From assembly GCA_900316165.1 (NCBI GenBank), contig ONBW01000002.1:62001-126000 (forward strand): a stretch of DNA of 64,000 nt, written 5' to 3'. The notes under the pieces were generated by a model that was not told the DNA's origin, searched no databases, and was given only the letters and a program-made list of their open reading frames with translations. The position numbers and the translations under genes are program-made. The first letter of the stretch is position 1, and the number at the start of each line of letters is the position of its first letter. Below are positions 44,170 through 52,576 of the stretch, in pieces. This DNA is from an uncultured Lachnospiraceae bacterium (lineage in GTDB: Bacteria > Bacillota > Clostridia > Lachnospirales > Lachnospiraceae).

Positions 44170-47100
44170 GCAGGATAAACCGTGTCAGGATTATTAATCT
44201 AAAATACAATCATGATGCAATTCAGATAGGTGATGAGACCTTTGACATGAACGGCGAGAATACTCTGCTTTCTCTTAGGAATGGAGGAGGTAAGACTGTC
44301 CTGGTGCAGATGATGATAGCACCATTCGTGCACAAGAGGTACAGAGATTTGAAGGACAGGGCATTTTCTTCGTATTTCAATACCTCAAAGCCATCATTTA
44401 TTCTTGTCGAATGGAAGCTCGACGGTGGCGGCGGGTATGTGCTGACCGGCATGATGGTCAGGAGAAACCAGGATACTGATTCGCCTTTTGACCTAGATAC
44501 TATTGGGTTTATCACAGAGTATGACGGAGAATCGAATCTCGATATCGCGCATATACCCCTTGCAGAAAAGACTTCAAAGGGTGAGGTCGTAAAAGGATAC
44601 ATACAGAGCAGACAGCTCTTTGATACCTGGAAAAAGGACTCGGGCGTTGATTTTTTCTATTATGATCTGAATCAGAGTACCCAGTCAAAGCAGTATTTCT
44701 CGAAATTAGAGGAGTACGATATTTTTTACAGAGAGTGGGAGGCTATAATCCACAAGATAAACCTCGAGGAATCGGGACTTTCAAATCTCTTCAGCGACTG
44801 CAAGAATGAGGAGGGGCTCGTTGAGAAATGGCTTCTCGATACGATTGAGAAAAAGCATAACAGGACAAACGATTCGATGAAGGAATTCCGTGTGCTGACC
44901 GCCAAATATGTGAGGTCGTACAAGGATAACCAGTCGAAGATTCAAAAGAAGGAAGCTATCGAGGTCTTCAAGCAGGAGACTGAGGGCGTTAAATCTCTTG
45001 GCGAGGAGTACTTTAATGCTGAGGGAGAGATGGATGCAAAGAAAAATGAGATTGCGGCATTTCGTGATACCCTATCAGAACTTCTCTCTGATAAAAATCA
45101 GGAGATCTCATCTCTTGAGGATGACAGGGATAAGCGAAATGACGATGTCAGATACTTAAATCATCAGAAGTATTCCTCGGATATCTATGCGACGGAGGAC
45201 GAGATTGAGGAGAATCAGATAAAGCATGACGAATTAAATGCTGATTATGAGGATATAGAAAAGGAAAGACAGGAGACTGAGAAAAATCACAATCTCTATA
45301 TCTGTGCCGGTCAGCAGGACGACCTGAATGAGATTGTAAGAGACCTCAGGAATACTGAGGAGAGACTTAATATCCAGCGGGAGAAAAATAAGGATTTAAA
45401 GCCAGAGCGTGAGAAAATCGGTTCAAGACTGTCTAAGTATTTCGGTGATAAGCTTGATGATGTAAAGCATAGAACAGCTCACATTGAGCAGGATATAAAA
45501 AAGACTGAGGAGGAGATTTCTGGGTATAAGAAGGAACTGAGTGAGAAGGAGGCCTCAAAGCAGCAGGCTGCTATCGAGCTCGGTGCTTTAAATCAGAAAA
45601 TCTCTGCTTTTGATGATGCCGAGGACCGTTTCAATGACAGGTATAAGACTGGCTTTACCAGGAATATCCTTGGTGTCTACGAGGAGGGCCTTTTAACTGA
45701 TGCGAAGCTCTCAGGTGAGGAGCGCCTGAAAGAGGCTGAACAGAAAAAGAAGGATATCATTAAAGAAAAGGACAGCGCCAAAAAGGAACTGGATTTGCTT
45801 TCCCACAGGCTCGATGAGGAGAAGAAGCATCACACTCTGACCGAAAGTTCTCTTTCACACAAGAGAGAGGAGAAGCAGGAGCTCGACAGACAGCTCGAAG
45901 AAAGAAGAAGCATCATTAAATACTTCGATATTCCGGAGGAAAATATCCTGAACACTGAGGAGATTCTTAAATCCGCAGACACGAAGCTCAAGGCTAACGA
46001 AGAAGTCCGCAAGGCCATGGAAATCTCCTTAGTCGTCACGAAAAGAGAGCTGCGTCAGCTGAATGGCGAAGAGTCTATTGAGCTATCAGATGATTTCAAG
46101 AGAATGCTTGAGAACTCCGGAATCGATTTCGTCTACGGTATGGAATGGCTGATAAAAAACAGTAATACCGAAAGCCAGAACAAAATGCTCGTGAAGAGAT
46201 TTCCTTTCCTCCCGTATTCCCTTATCATAAGCAGACATGATGCTGAGCATCTGACCAAAATAACCGATGCTGCCAACACCTCGATTCCTGTTCCGCTCAT
46301 CATAAGAGAGGATATGAATGCGGGTGAGGAGGAGAAAAAGAAGCCTGCTGATCAGAATCTGATAAGCTTTGAGGGTGTAAGCTTCTATATAAGCTTCAAC
46401 AGGGAGCTTCTTAACAGAAAGAAATTAAAAGAGCTCGTTGAGAAAAAGCAGTACGATATAGAGAAAGTCAAGGACCAGATTGCTTCGCGCGAGCAGGAAT
46501 ACCACACCTACTATGACAAGCGTGGAGTTATCGCAAACCAGACGGTGAATGCGGATACTTTTTCAAGGATACAGACTGAGATTTCAGGACTTGAAGAGGA
46601 GCTGAAGCAGTCGCTTGAGACAATTGAGGGATTCAAGAAGCAGCAGGCTTCTCTTACTGAAATAATAAACGAGGCATCTGCCAGAGAGAATAAGGCCGAG
46701 GAGCAGATCAGGCATTGCGGTGATTTTTTAAAGGATTTAGAGAGCTTTTCTGGTTCATATAACAGGTATCTCAGAGTGCGTGATGAGCAGTCTTCTCTAG
46801 AAAAGTCATTTAAGAAGATTCAGGAGAGGATTAAACAGTTGGGCGATTTGTCTGATCAGGCGGCTTTAGATCTGAGAAAGGCCGATGCTCTAAAGAGTCA
46901 GCTGACACAGCAGGCTGTTGAACTGACCCGCGAGGTTTCAAAGTATTCCCAGTATAAGGCTTCTGACGATTCTGTCGCAGAGGAAGAGGCGGCTGAGCTT
47001 ATTGCCCGGTATGAGGCTATCACTGCCAAATCTGCTGTAGAGGAAAAGGAACTCGAGGACAGGATTGCGGAGCAGACTAACCGGATGAACCGTAAGCTCA

Positions 47101-48584
47101 GAGAGCTGAATAACAGCGCTTCTGAGTATGGGTTCCTTCACGAGGAGTGGAAGGATGTCGTCTATGAGCAGGAAGCTGTCATGCGTCTTGAAAAAGAATC
47201 AAAGGCTCTTCTTGATCAGATGAAGGCGAAGCAGAAGGAGATTACTGCGGTTGACAGGAAGGCTGGTAAGCTTGAGGAGAGGGAAAAGACTCTCTATGCG
47301 AATATGAAAGAGGCTACCGGCATGGATGAGGCACTTCCGAAATCAGAGATTCCTGTGATGAATTTTGATGAGGCTATTGTTGCGAAAAAGCATGAGATCA
47401 GGAATATTGAGAATCTGATAAAGGAAGCGGTGAACCGCTCTCATGTCTATGAGGAAAATCTCGCTGCTATGGCGGAATTCGAAGATTTCTCAAGAGATGG
47501 GGACACTCAGCTCATGGATGATATCTCTGATCTCTCCTCTGAGCAGATCAGAAACAGACAGGGTAAGCTGAGACGTGACTTCCAGAGACTTAAAGAGAGA
47601 CTTCAGAAGTATAAGTCTGACCTCGACAGGATGATTGCTGCTGTTATGCGTTCTGAGAAGCTTGCTGATGACTTTTTCCAGAAGCCGCTTAATACTCTCT
47701 TGTCACTTACTGCCTCTGCTGACCAGCTTTTAAAGCAGCTGGATATAATTCTAAGTTCTTTTGACCAGCTGATCGAAAAGCTTATGGTAGACATTTCGTT
47801 TGTTGATAAAGAAGAGAATGAGTTGATTGAGCTCGTTTCTGAGTATATGCAGTCTGTCAATACTGACCTCGGAAAGATTGACGATAACTCTACTATCAAT
47901 ATCAGACAGCGTCCTGTCAAAATGCTCAAAATCTCCGTTCCTGACTGGGAAGAGAACGAAGCGCTTTATCTATCGAGGCTCAAGGGGTATTTCGATGAGG
48001 TGACCAAGCACTGTATCGATCTTCTCGAGGAAAATAAAAATATCGAGGAGTACCTGGGTGCAAAGATAAGTACGAAGGCCCTTTATGATGCGGTGATCGG
48101 TATCAGCAATGTCTCCATCCACCTCTATAAAATCGAAGCGGAGCGTGAATATCCTATTACCTGGTCTGATGTGGCGAAGAATTCCGGTGGTGAAGGCTTC
48201 CTCTCTGCCTTCGTTATCCTGACAAGTCTTCTCTATTATCTGCGCAGAAATGACAGTGATGTATTTTCTGATAGAAAAGAGAGCAAGGTGCTTATCATGG
48301 ACAATCCTTTTGCCCAGACGAATGCTTCGCACCTTCTGATTCCGCTGATGGATTTTGCGAAGAAGACCAATACGCAGCTGATCTGCCTGAGCGGTCTCGG
48401 CGGTGAGTCCATCTACAACCGCTTCGACAATATCTATGTGCTGAACCTGTTCTCATCCAGCCTCCGCAGCGGCCTGCAGTACCTGAAGGCTGAGCACGAA
48501 CGCGGCAGCGACGCTGAAAGTATGATGGTGTCAAACATCCACGTGCAGGATATGGGAGATGGAGAGCAGATGAAGCTGTTTTAG
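44166..48584 (+). CDS. jetC: Wadjet SMC-like ATPase JetC
   Basis: This 1472-residue protein has the SMC/MukB layout. The N-terminal Walker A is LRNGGGKTVLVQMM (about 39-44). Very long coiled coils (about 270-600 and 820-1230) flank a hinge-like centre. The C-terminal head has signature NSGGEGFLSAF (about 1339) and Walker B KVLIMDNPFAQ (about 1377). JetC extrudes DNA loops and licenses cutting of small circles by JetD. All ATPase motifs are intact. An ordered array of DNA dyads begins 10 nt after its stop. Confidence 0.93.
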   Translation: MSRINRVRIINLKYNHDAIQIGDETFDMNGENTLLSLRNGGGKTVLVQMMIAPFVHKRYRDLKDRAFSSYFNTSKPSFILVEWKLDGGGGYVLTGMMVRRNQDTDSPFDLDTIGFITEYDGESNLDIAHIPLAEKTSKGEVVKGYIQSRQLFDTWKKDSGVDFFYYDLNQSTQSKQYFSKLEEYDIFYREWEAIIHKINLEESGLSNLFSDCKNEEGLVEKWLLDTIEKKHNRTNDSMKEFRVLTAKYVRSYKDNQSKIQKKEAIEVFKQETEGVKSLGEEYFNAEGEMDAKKNEIAAFRDTLSELLSDKNQEISSLEDDRDKRNDDVRYLNHQKYSSDIYATEDEIEENQIKHDELNADYEDIEKERQETEKNHNLYICAGQQDDLNEIVRDLRNTEERLNIQREKNKDLKPEREKIGSRLSKYFGDKLDDVKHRTAHIEQDIKKTEEEISGYKKELSEKEASKQQAAIELGALNQKISAFDDAEDRFNDRYKTGFTRNILGVYEEGLLTDAKLSGEERLKEAEQKKKDIIKEKDSAKKELDLLSHRLDEEKKHHTLTESSLSHKREEKQELDRQLEERRSIIKYFDIPEENILNTEEILKSADTKLKANEEVRKAMEISLVVTKRELRQLNGEESIELSDDFKRMLENSGIDFVYGMEWLIKNSNTESQNKMLVKRFPFLPYSLIISRHDAEHLTKITDAANTSIPVPLIIREDMNAGEEEKKKPADQNLISFEGVSFYISFNRELLNRKKLKELVEKKQYDIEKVKDQIASREQEYHTYYDKRGVIANQTVNADTFSRIQTEISGLEEELKQSLETIEGFKKQQASLTEIINEASARENKAEEQIRHCGDFLKDLESFSGSYNRYLRVRDEQSSLEKSFKKIQERIKQLGDLSDQAALDLRKADALKSQLTQQAVELTREVSKYSQYKASDDSVAEEEAAELIARYEAITAKSAVEEKELEDRIAEQTNRMNRKLRELNNSASEYGFLHEEWKDVVYEQEAVMRLEKESKALLDQMKAKQKEITAVDRKAGKLEEREKTLYANMKEATGMDEALPKSEIPVMNFDEAIVAKKHEIRNIENLIKEAVNRSHVYEENLAAMAEFEDFSRDGDTQLMDDISDLSSEQIRNRQGKLRRDFQRLKERLQKYKSDLDRMIAAVMRSEKLADDFFQKPLNTLLSLTASADQLLKQLDIILSSFDQLIEKLMVDISFVDKEENELIELVSEYMQSVNTDLGKIDDNSTINIRQRPVKMLKISVPDWEENEALYLSRLKGYFDEVTKHCIDLLEENKNIEEYLGAKISTKALYDAVIGISNVSIHLYKIEAEREYPITWSDVAKNSGGEGFLSAFVILTSLLYYLRRNDSDVFSDRKESKVLIMDNPFAQTNASHLLIPLMDFAKKTNTQLICLSGLGGESIYNRFDNIYVLNLFSSSLRSGLQYLKAEHERGSDAESMMVSNIHVQDMGDGEQMKLF

Positions 48585-48593
48585 TCTGTGGAT

Positions 48594-49010
48594 TTCAGTA
48601 CTATATGGCGATTTGTGCGTTTTGGTACGGAAATTAAGCTGCCTTTGGCTGTCATTTTCCGTACCATATGGCGGTTTATGCTTATTGGTACGGAATTCTT
48701 GACTTAACCAGCCGCTATTTTCCGTACCAAACACCTATTTATACCAAATGGTACGGAATTAATATCATCTCTAGCTGTGGATTTCCGTACCACACGCCGT
48801 TTCTTGCCATTTGGTACGGAATTCATCTCATCTATGTCTGTCAATTTCCGTACCACACTACGAAATTTGCCAAATGGTACGGAATTCTTGTCATCTCTGG
48901 CTGTAGTTTTCCGTACCAAACACTGATAATTGTTAAATGGTACGGAAATCAAGGCAAAACAGGCTGCTGGCTTCCGTACCATACGCCTTCAAGAACGAAA
49001 TGGTACGGAA
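48594..49010. repeat. Array 1: seven 39-bp dyads at exactly 63-bp spacing
   Basis: Each unit is TTCCGTACCA, a 19-nt variable spacer, then TGGTACGGAA. The left arms start at 48594 (degenerate), 48657, 48720, 48783, 48846, 48909 and 48972. The right arms start at 48623, 48686, 48749, 48812, 48875, 48938 and 49001. Every step is 63 bp without exception. The 24-nt spacers between dyads also vary but often end in CTGT plus four or five bases. The arms are almost perfectly conserved while spacers are not, which points to selection on the dyad as a protein-binding site or hairpin. Long ORFs through it on both strands are a by-product of the 63-nt period. Confidence 0.9.
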
Positions 49011-49113
49011 ACAAGCGGCTCCGCGCACGGCTGTAACTATTCTTGGGAGTCAGATTCAGTGGGAAGGAACAGTTAGTCGGGGGCCTGGCCTCGACGTAGT
49101 TCACAGGTAATGC

Positions 49114-49214
49114 AAAACTAAAAAGCCCCGACGGCACGACCAAGAGCCAACTGTTCTTGAGTTCATCGCCGTCGGGGTAAATAAATATAACGCATTGCCT
49201 TTAAGCTGTGTCAA
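49114..49214 (-). ncRNA. Putative small RNA with promoter and terminator hairpin
   Basis: On the minus strand TTGACA (49209-49214) is followed after 18-19 bp by TTATATT (49184-49190). The predicted RNA of about 65 nt starts near 49179 and folds as CCCCGACGGC (49126-49135) with GCCGTCGGGG (49168-49177), a perfect 10-bp stem, followed by CTTTTTAGTTTT. An inner CAAGA/TCTTG helix caps it. The loop holds ACAGTTGGC, while the plus strand at about 49070 carries ACAGTTAGTCGGGG, similar to the 5' motif of the toxin-antitoxin-like modules. It may be the surviving antitoxin of a decayed third module. No ORF was found in it. Confidence 0.45.
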
Positions 49215-49344
49215 TCCTGGCGTCACTTGCCAAGCATCATCAATTACGCCGGAATAGCAGTGCGTTAGCACTATTTATCATTATTATCAAATACCAGTAT
49301 ATCAGAAAATGATTTTCAGACGTATGGTTGCAGATAACAAATTA

Positions 49345-50133
49345 TTATACATAAAACTCATTGATAATCTGCTTAATTATTCCCATATCAAGATGCACGT
49401 TCTCACTTTCGTAAGTCAGAATAAGCTGCTTTCCTTGTATGAAACCATTCTTCTCATAAGCGTGTATTTTTTGAAGATTTTTTAAGAGATATTCGCTGTC
49501 TTCCAGCATTCCTAGATGTTCATGATAGAATACTTCCCTGGTCCGCTTGTTTAACACAGTGAAATCAGGATAAACATAGCCGTATCCTTTCAAATCAAGG
49601 CGGGCTTCGTATCTGAAAGGGACACCTGCTTTCTCTAATTCATTGGCAATTAAAGATTCTGACTTCGAACGATATTTATTCGTGCCATCAGATGTGTACT
49701 CCTCACTGGTTTCAAGATTTAGAGCAGTAAATGTCTCAGATGTCCAGCGCTGTGCATATGTTTCATCATCCATGCAGACTGGCTCGACCAGATCCTGCTT
49801 CAAAACTGGCATCTGTTTGTAGACATCTTCAACGGAAACCTCCGAATCGTACTTCAAAAACTGGTTGATGTGTTGAAGCTCTTTTTGAGCAATTGATAGT
49901 AGCTGGGAATAATAGTCCTTCGAAGCCAGTTTACCAATCATAGTACTGTCATTTAGGTAGGTGCGTTTTCTGCTTGAGCTGTCGTAAAAATGAAACTGAG
50001 GAACGCCATGCGACCGTGATGCTACCATCCGCCCTTCAGGTGCTGATTTGAGCTCTGCGTTACATGATGAAATGATTTCTTCCAGATACTTCTTCCTGGA
50101 AATAAGTGATGTGAAAATCTCTTCCCTTGTCAT
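49345..50133 (-). CDS. PD-(D/E)XK nuclease-like protein of unknown role
   Basis: This 262-residue protein has a helical, charged N-terminal half (about 1-110; LLSIAQKELQHINQFLKYD). The C-terminal half resembles restriction-endonuclease folds: KSESLIANELEKAG (Glu159), FRYEARLDL (Glu176), YVYPDFTVLN (Asp190) and FYHEHLGMLED (Glu205, His206). The Glu, PD and EH order fits the PD-(D/E)XK superfamily, with the usual lysine apparently replaced by histidine. GGAAAGGGGGAG precedes the ATG, and a minus-strand promoter is likely (TTGCTT, 17 bp, TAAAAT). It sits alone between two copies of the 63-bp dyad array. I do not recognise a named family. Confidence 0.6.
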   Translation of the reverse strand: MTREEIFTSLISRKKYLEEIISSCNAELKSAPEGRMVASRSHGVPQFHFYDSSSRKRTYLNDSTMIGKLASKDYYSQLLSIAQKELQHINQFLKYDSEVSVEDVYKQMPVLKQDLVEPVCMDDETYAQRWTSETFTALNLETSEEYTSDGTNKYRSKSESLIANELEKAGVPFRYEARLDLKGYGYVYPDFTVLNKRTREVFYHEHLGMLEDSEYLLKNLQKIHAYEKNGFIQGKQLILTYESENVHLDMGIIKQIINEFYV

Positions 50134-50362
50134 AGAGACTCCCCCTTTCCTAAAAAACCAGTCGTTGACTGCGCACCCTCTTGCAGCACAATCAAAGACT
50201 AAAACATTGCTGCGACACTAACCAAATCCAGATGTTTCAAGCAGTTTTATCTGAGTAAAAATGCTTTGAAAGATCTGTTTTGAAAAAATAAAAATTAGTG
50301 ATGCGATTTTATCATAATTTTTAGTAAAAAGCAATTGTTTTTTGAAAATTTTCTGGGATTTT

Positions 50363-50575
50363 TGGTACCGATTTTTGGATGTCTGTCATTTTCCGTACCA
50401 TACGATGATATTTGCCAAATGGTACGGAACAAAAGTCGACTTTGTCTGTCATTTTCCGTACCAGTCACTTATTTTTGTCATTTAGTACGGAAAGCAATCA
50501 GAATCAGGTTGCTAGCTTCCATACCACATGCCTTCAAGAACGAATTGGTACGGAAACAAGCGGCTCCGCACACGA
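50363..50575. repeat. Array 2: three 39-bp dyads at 63-bp spacing, homologous to the end of array 1
   Basis: Left arms start at 50391, 50454 and 50517 (the last reads TTCCATACCA). Right arms start at 50420, 50483 (TAGTACGGAA) and 50546, with a degenerate arm TGGTACCGAT at 50363. Steps are again exactly 63 bp. The last unit and its trailer (CTTCAAGAACGAA ... ACAAGCGGCTCCGC) match the last unit of array 1 with about seven changes in 68 nt. Unit 1 here closely resembles unit 5 there (both with TTTGCCAAA as spacer end). Array 2 is thus a copy of units 5-7. Between 50134 and 50362 there is AT-rich promoter sequence for the nuclease gene and nothing else I can name. Confidence 0.85.
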
Positions 50576-50589
50576 CGTCAAGCTGGCGG

Positions 50590-51336
50590 TTACTTCAGTA
50601 CCCGGATAGGCTTGAAATTCAAATAGTCGCCAGAGACAAGAGAGTATTTGACTCCATGGTAGCGGCCGTGGATGCTGTCGTGAAATCGCTCTTTGCCGTG
50701 ACTGTGTGAATAAATAACCTGCTCCGCGCCAATCTCTTCAGCTATGCGGGTGAATTCAGAATCGGTCTGGATTATGGATGTCGGTGGATAATGCAGAAAC
50801 ATGATGAATTTTGTATAACCAGCTTCTTTTGCAGCGTTGATGCCAGTCATAAGCCTTGTTTTTTCACGCTCGACGAGCTTGACAGATTCCTCATAGGCAG
50901 CCTTGTCATATCCAGTTATAAGATTAGTCCGCGTGTCCACGAAAAAAGGTCCCTCAAAGCAGAAACCTTTAGTGCCTACCAGAGCATAGTCATTGTAGCT
51001 GTAAAAATTATTCTGCAGAAAAAGCAGTTTTCCCTGATATATATCATTCAATTTCTGAGTCTGGTTTGCCTTCCAGAAACGGTCGTGATTACCACGTAGC
51101 AGAATTTTTCTGCCGGGAAGAGCTGCTATGAAATCCAGATCTCTCTGGGCCTGTACCAGGTTACCGCCCCAGGAATGATCTCCAGTTAGAACCAGCGTAT
51201 CATCAGGCTTAACAAGCTTTTCGATGTTTGCCTTTGCTTTCCATTCGTGGTCTTTCCATATTTTTCCAAAGCGCTCCTGCGACTTCTCCGGTGTCGAAAA
51301 AGACAGGTGCAGGTCGCCCATTGCATATAATGCCAT
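50590..51336 (-). CDS. Calcineurin-like metallophosphoesterase
   Basis: This 248-residue cytoplasmic protein has the full metal-binding series: YAMGDLHLS at the N-terminus, VLTGDHSWGG, LLRGNHDRFW, MFLHYPPTS and VIYSHSHGKE. It is expected to hydrolyse a phosphomonoester or phosphodiester using two metal ions. Substrate is unknown. Its 3' end lies 15 nt from array 2. It is divergent from the acetyltransferase gene. Confidence 0.88.
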   Translation of the reverse strand: MALYAMGDLHLSFSTPEKSQERFGKIWKDHEWKAKANIEKLVKPDDTLVLTGDHSWGGNLVQAQRDLDFIAALPGRKILLRGNHDRFWKANQTQKLNDIYQGKLLFLQNNFYSYNDYALVGTKGFCFEGPFFVDTRTNLITGYDKAAYEESVKLVEREKTRLMTGINAAKEAGYTKFIMFLHYPPTSIIQTDSEFTRIAEEIGAEQVIYSHSHGKERFHDSIHGRYHGVKYSLVSGDYLNFKPIRVLK

Positions 51337-51407
51337 ATCAAACCTCTCAAAACCTTGCTTGTCAATCGTTTTGCTTACAATTATAATGGTGAAGGCGGAA
51401 AAATCAA

Positions 51408-52514
51408 ATGGGAAAAATAAAATTCATTTTAAAAAATATAACGCAGGAAGACATAGAGTTCTTTAACGAGTCAGAACTCTTTGAAAACACGAATTTAAAA
51501 CGAACTCCTGAAAGTATAATAGTCAAGGATTTGAAGTACGATGTCGTCGTGACTGACCAACAGGCTGAAATCAACAGGGCAAATGACAGGCATATCGCGG
51601 TAATAGGTTTAGACAGAGAAATCGAAAAGGATCCGCAGATGCAAGGAGGGTATTCAGACGAGCTCTCAGATATTATTTGCGATGAAAATCAAATATCGAG
51701 ATATCATTCAAATGCTGCATCAGACAACGCTTGTGATGAAAAACAGATATCTATAGATAATTCATATGCGGTACCAGACAACGCTTGTGATAAAAATACA
51801 GAGCCGCCGGCAAGTCAGCCGAGAATTTCTTCGCGTTTCATCATCGGCTCACTCTGGGCGTTAGATCAGGAATTCATCAGGAAGGTCCATGACCTCACGT
51901 ATAGGATTCCGCATGTTATTCTTGAGACAGAGAGAACCATAATAAAGCAGTGCGATCCGGAGCGGGATATACTGCCGCTGATAGAAATCTACTCTAAACC
52001 ACATGTGAATGATTATATCGAACCTCTCTACCCATTTGCTGAAGAGACGGTGTACCAGCGGGATTATTTCGACAATATCTATGCCTTATACGATTTCGGA
52101 ATGTGGAACGTATTTTTAAAAGAGAACGGCAGGCTTATTGGCAGGTGTGGTGCGGAGTACATGCAGCCACCCATTGAAATAGAAAAATTTGCTGCCGATA
52201 AGTCAAAAGGAATGAATGGCCAGGTACAGAATATTGAGAAAAATGAAACCGTCAGCAGGCAATACACAACAAATCAAGAAGAACTTGAAACGTCTGATGA
52301 TCAGTGGCTGGAGATCGGTTACCTGATAGATTCCGACTACTGGCACATGGGCTTAGGCTATGAAACTACAAATGCAGTGGTCGATTTGGCGCTGGAACGA
52401 GGGCATAGCCATATATTTGCAGAAATCGATAAGAGGAATTCAGCTTCTATCGCCCTGGCAGGAAAGCTTGGATTCGTACACTTTGATAGCGATGTGTGGG
52501 TATATAAATCATAA
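51408..52514 (+). CDS. GNAT-family N-acetyltransferase with an atypical N-terminal extension
   Basis: The C-terminal part of this 368-residue protein (about residues 185-368) is a GNAT fold: LPLIEIYSKPHVNDYIEPL, NGRLIGRCGAEYM, LEIGYLIDSDYWHMGLGYET and FAEIDKRNSASIALAGKLGF. The region up to about residue 150 includes two adjacent 54-nt repeats (51681-51734 and 51735-51788, encoding 18-residue units that each end in DNAC). These make an acidic, probably disordered spacer. Substrate unknown. Confidence 0.75.
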   Translation: MGKIKFILKNITQEDIEFFNESELFENTNLKRTPESIIVKDLKYDVVVTDQQAEINRANDRHIAVIGLDREIEKDPQMQGGYSDELSDIICDENQISRYHSNAASDNACDEKQISIDNSYAVPDNACDKNTEPPASQPRISSRFIIGSLWALDQEFIRKVHDLTYRIPHVILETERTIIKQCDPERDILPLIEIYSKPHVNDYIEPLYPFAEETVYQRDYFDNIYALYDFGMWNVFLKENGRLIGRCGAEYMQPPIEIEKFAADKSKGMNGQVQNIEKNETVSRQYTTNQEELETSDDQWLEIGYLIDSDYWHMGLGYETTNAVVDLALERGHSHIFAEIDKRNSASIALAGKLGFVHFDSDVWVYKS

Positions 52515-52522
52515 GCGTAATA

Positions 52523-52558
52523 AAAAAGACATCTGAATGCCCGGATGCCTTTTATTTT
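52523..52558. terminator. Bidirectional terminator between convergent genes
   Basis: AAAAAAGACATC and GGATGCCTTTTATTTTTT form a short hairpin with A-run on the left and T-run on the right. It serves the acetyltransferase gene on the plus strand and the leucine-rich repeat gene on the minus strand. Confidence 0.55.
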
Positions 52559-52576
52559 TTAAAAGAATAAATCAGA

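Noticed and set aside
48594..49010. CRISPR array
   Set aside because: The conserved parts are two 10-bp arms split by 19 and 24 nt rather than one 24-40 bp repeat with uniform 30-40 bp spacers. No cas genes are near, and spacers resemble each other between arrays.
48668..49036. 122-codon ORF through array 1 with repeated FPYHTP and KWYGI units, plus open frames on the minus strand
   Set aside because: A 63-nt period keeps any frame open once one unit is stop-free. Frames on both strands are open, no ribosome site or signal is seen, and the DNA dyads rather than codons are conserved.
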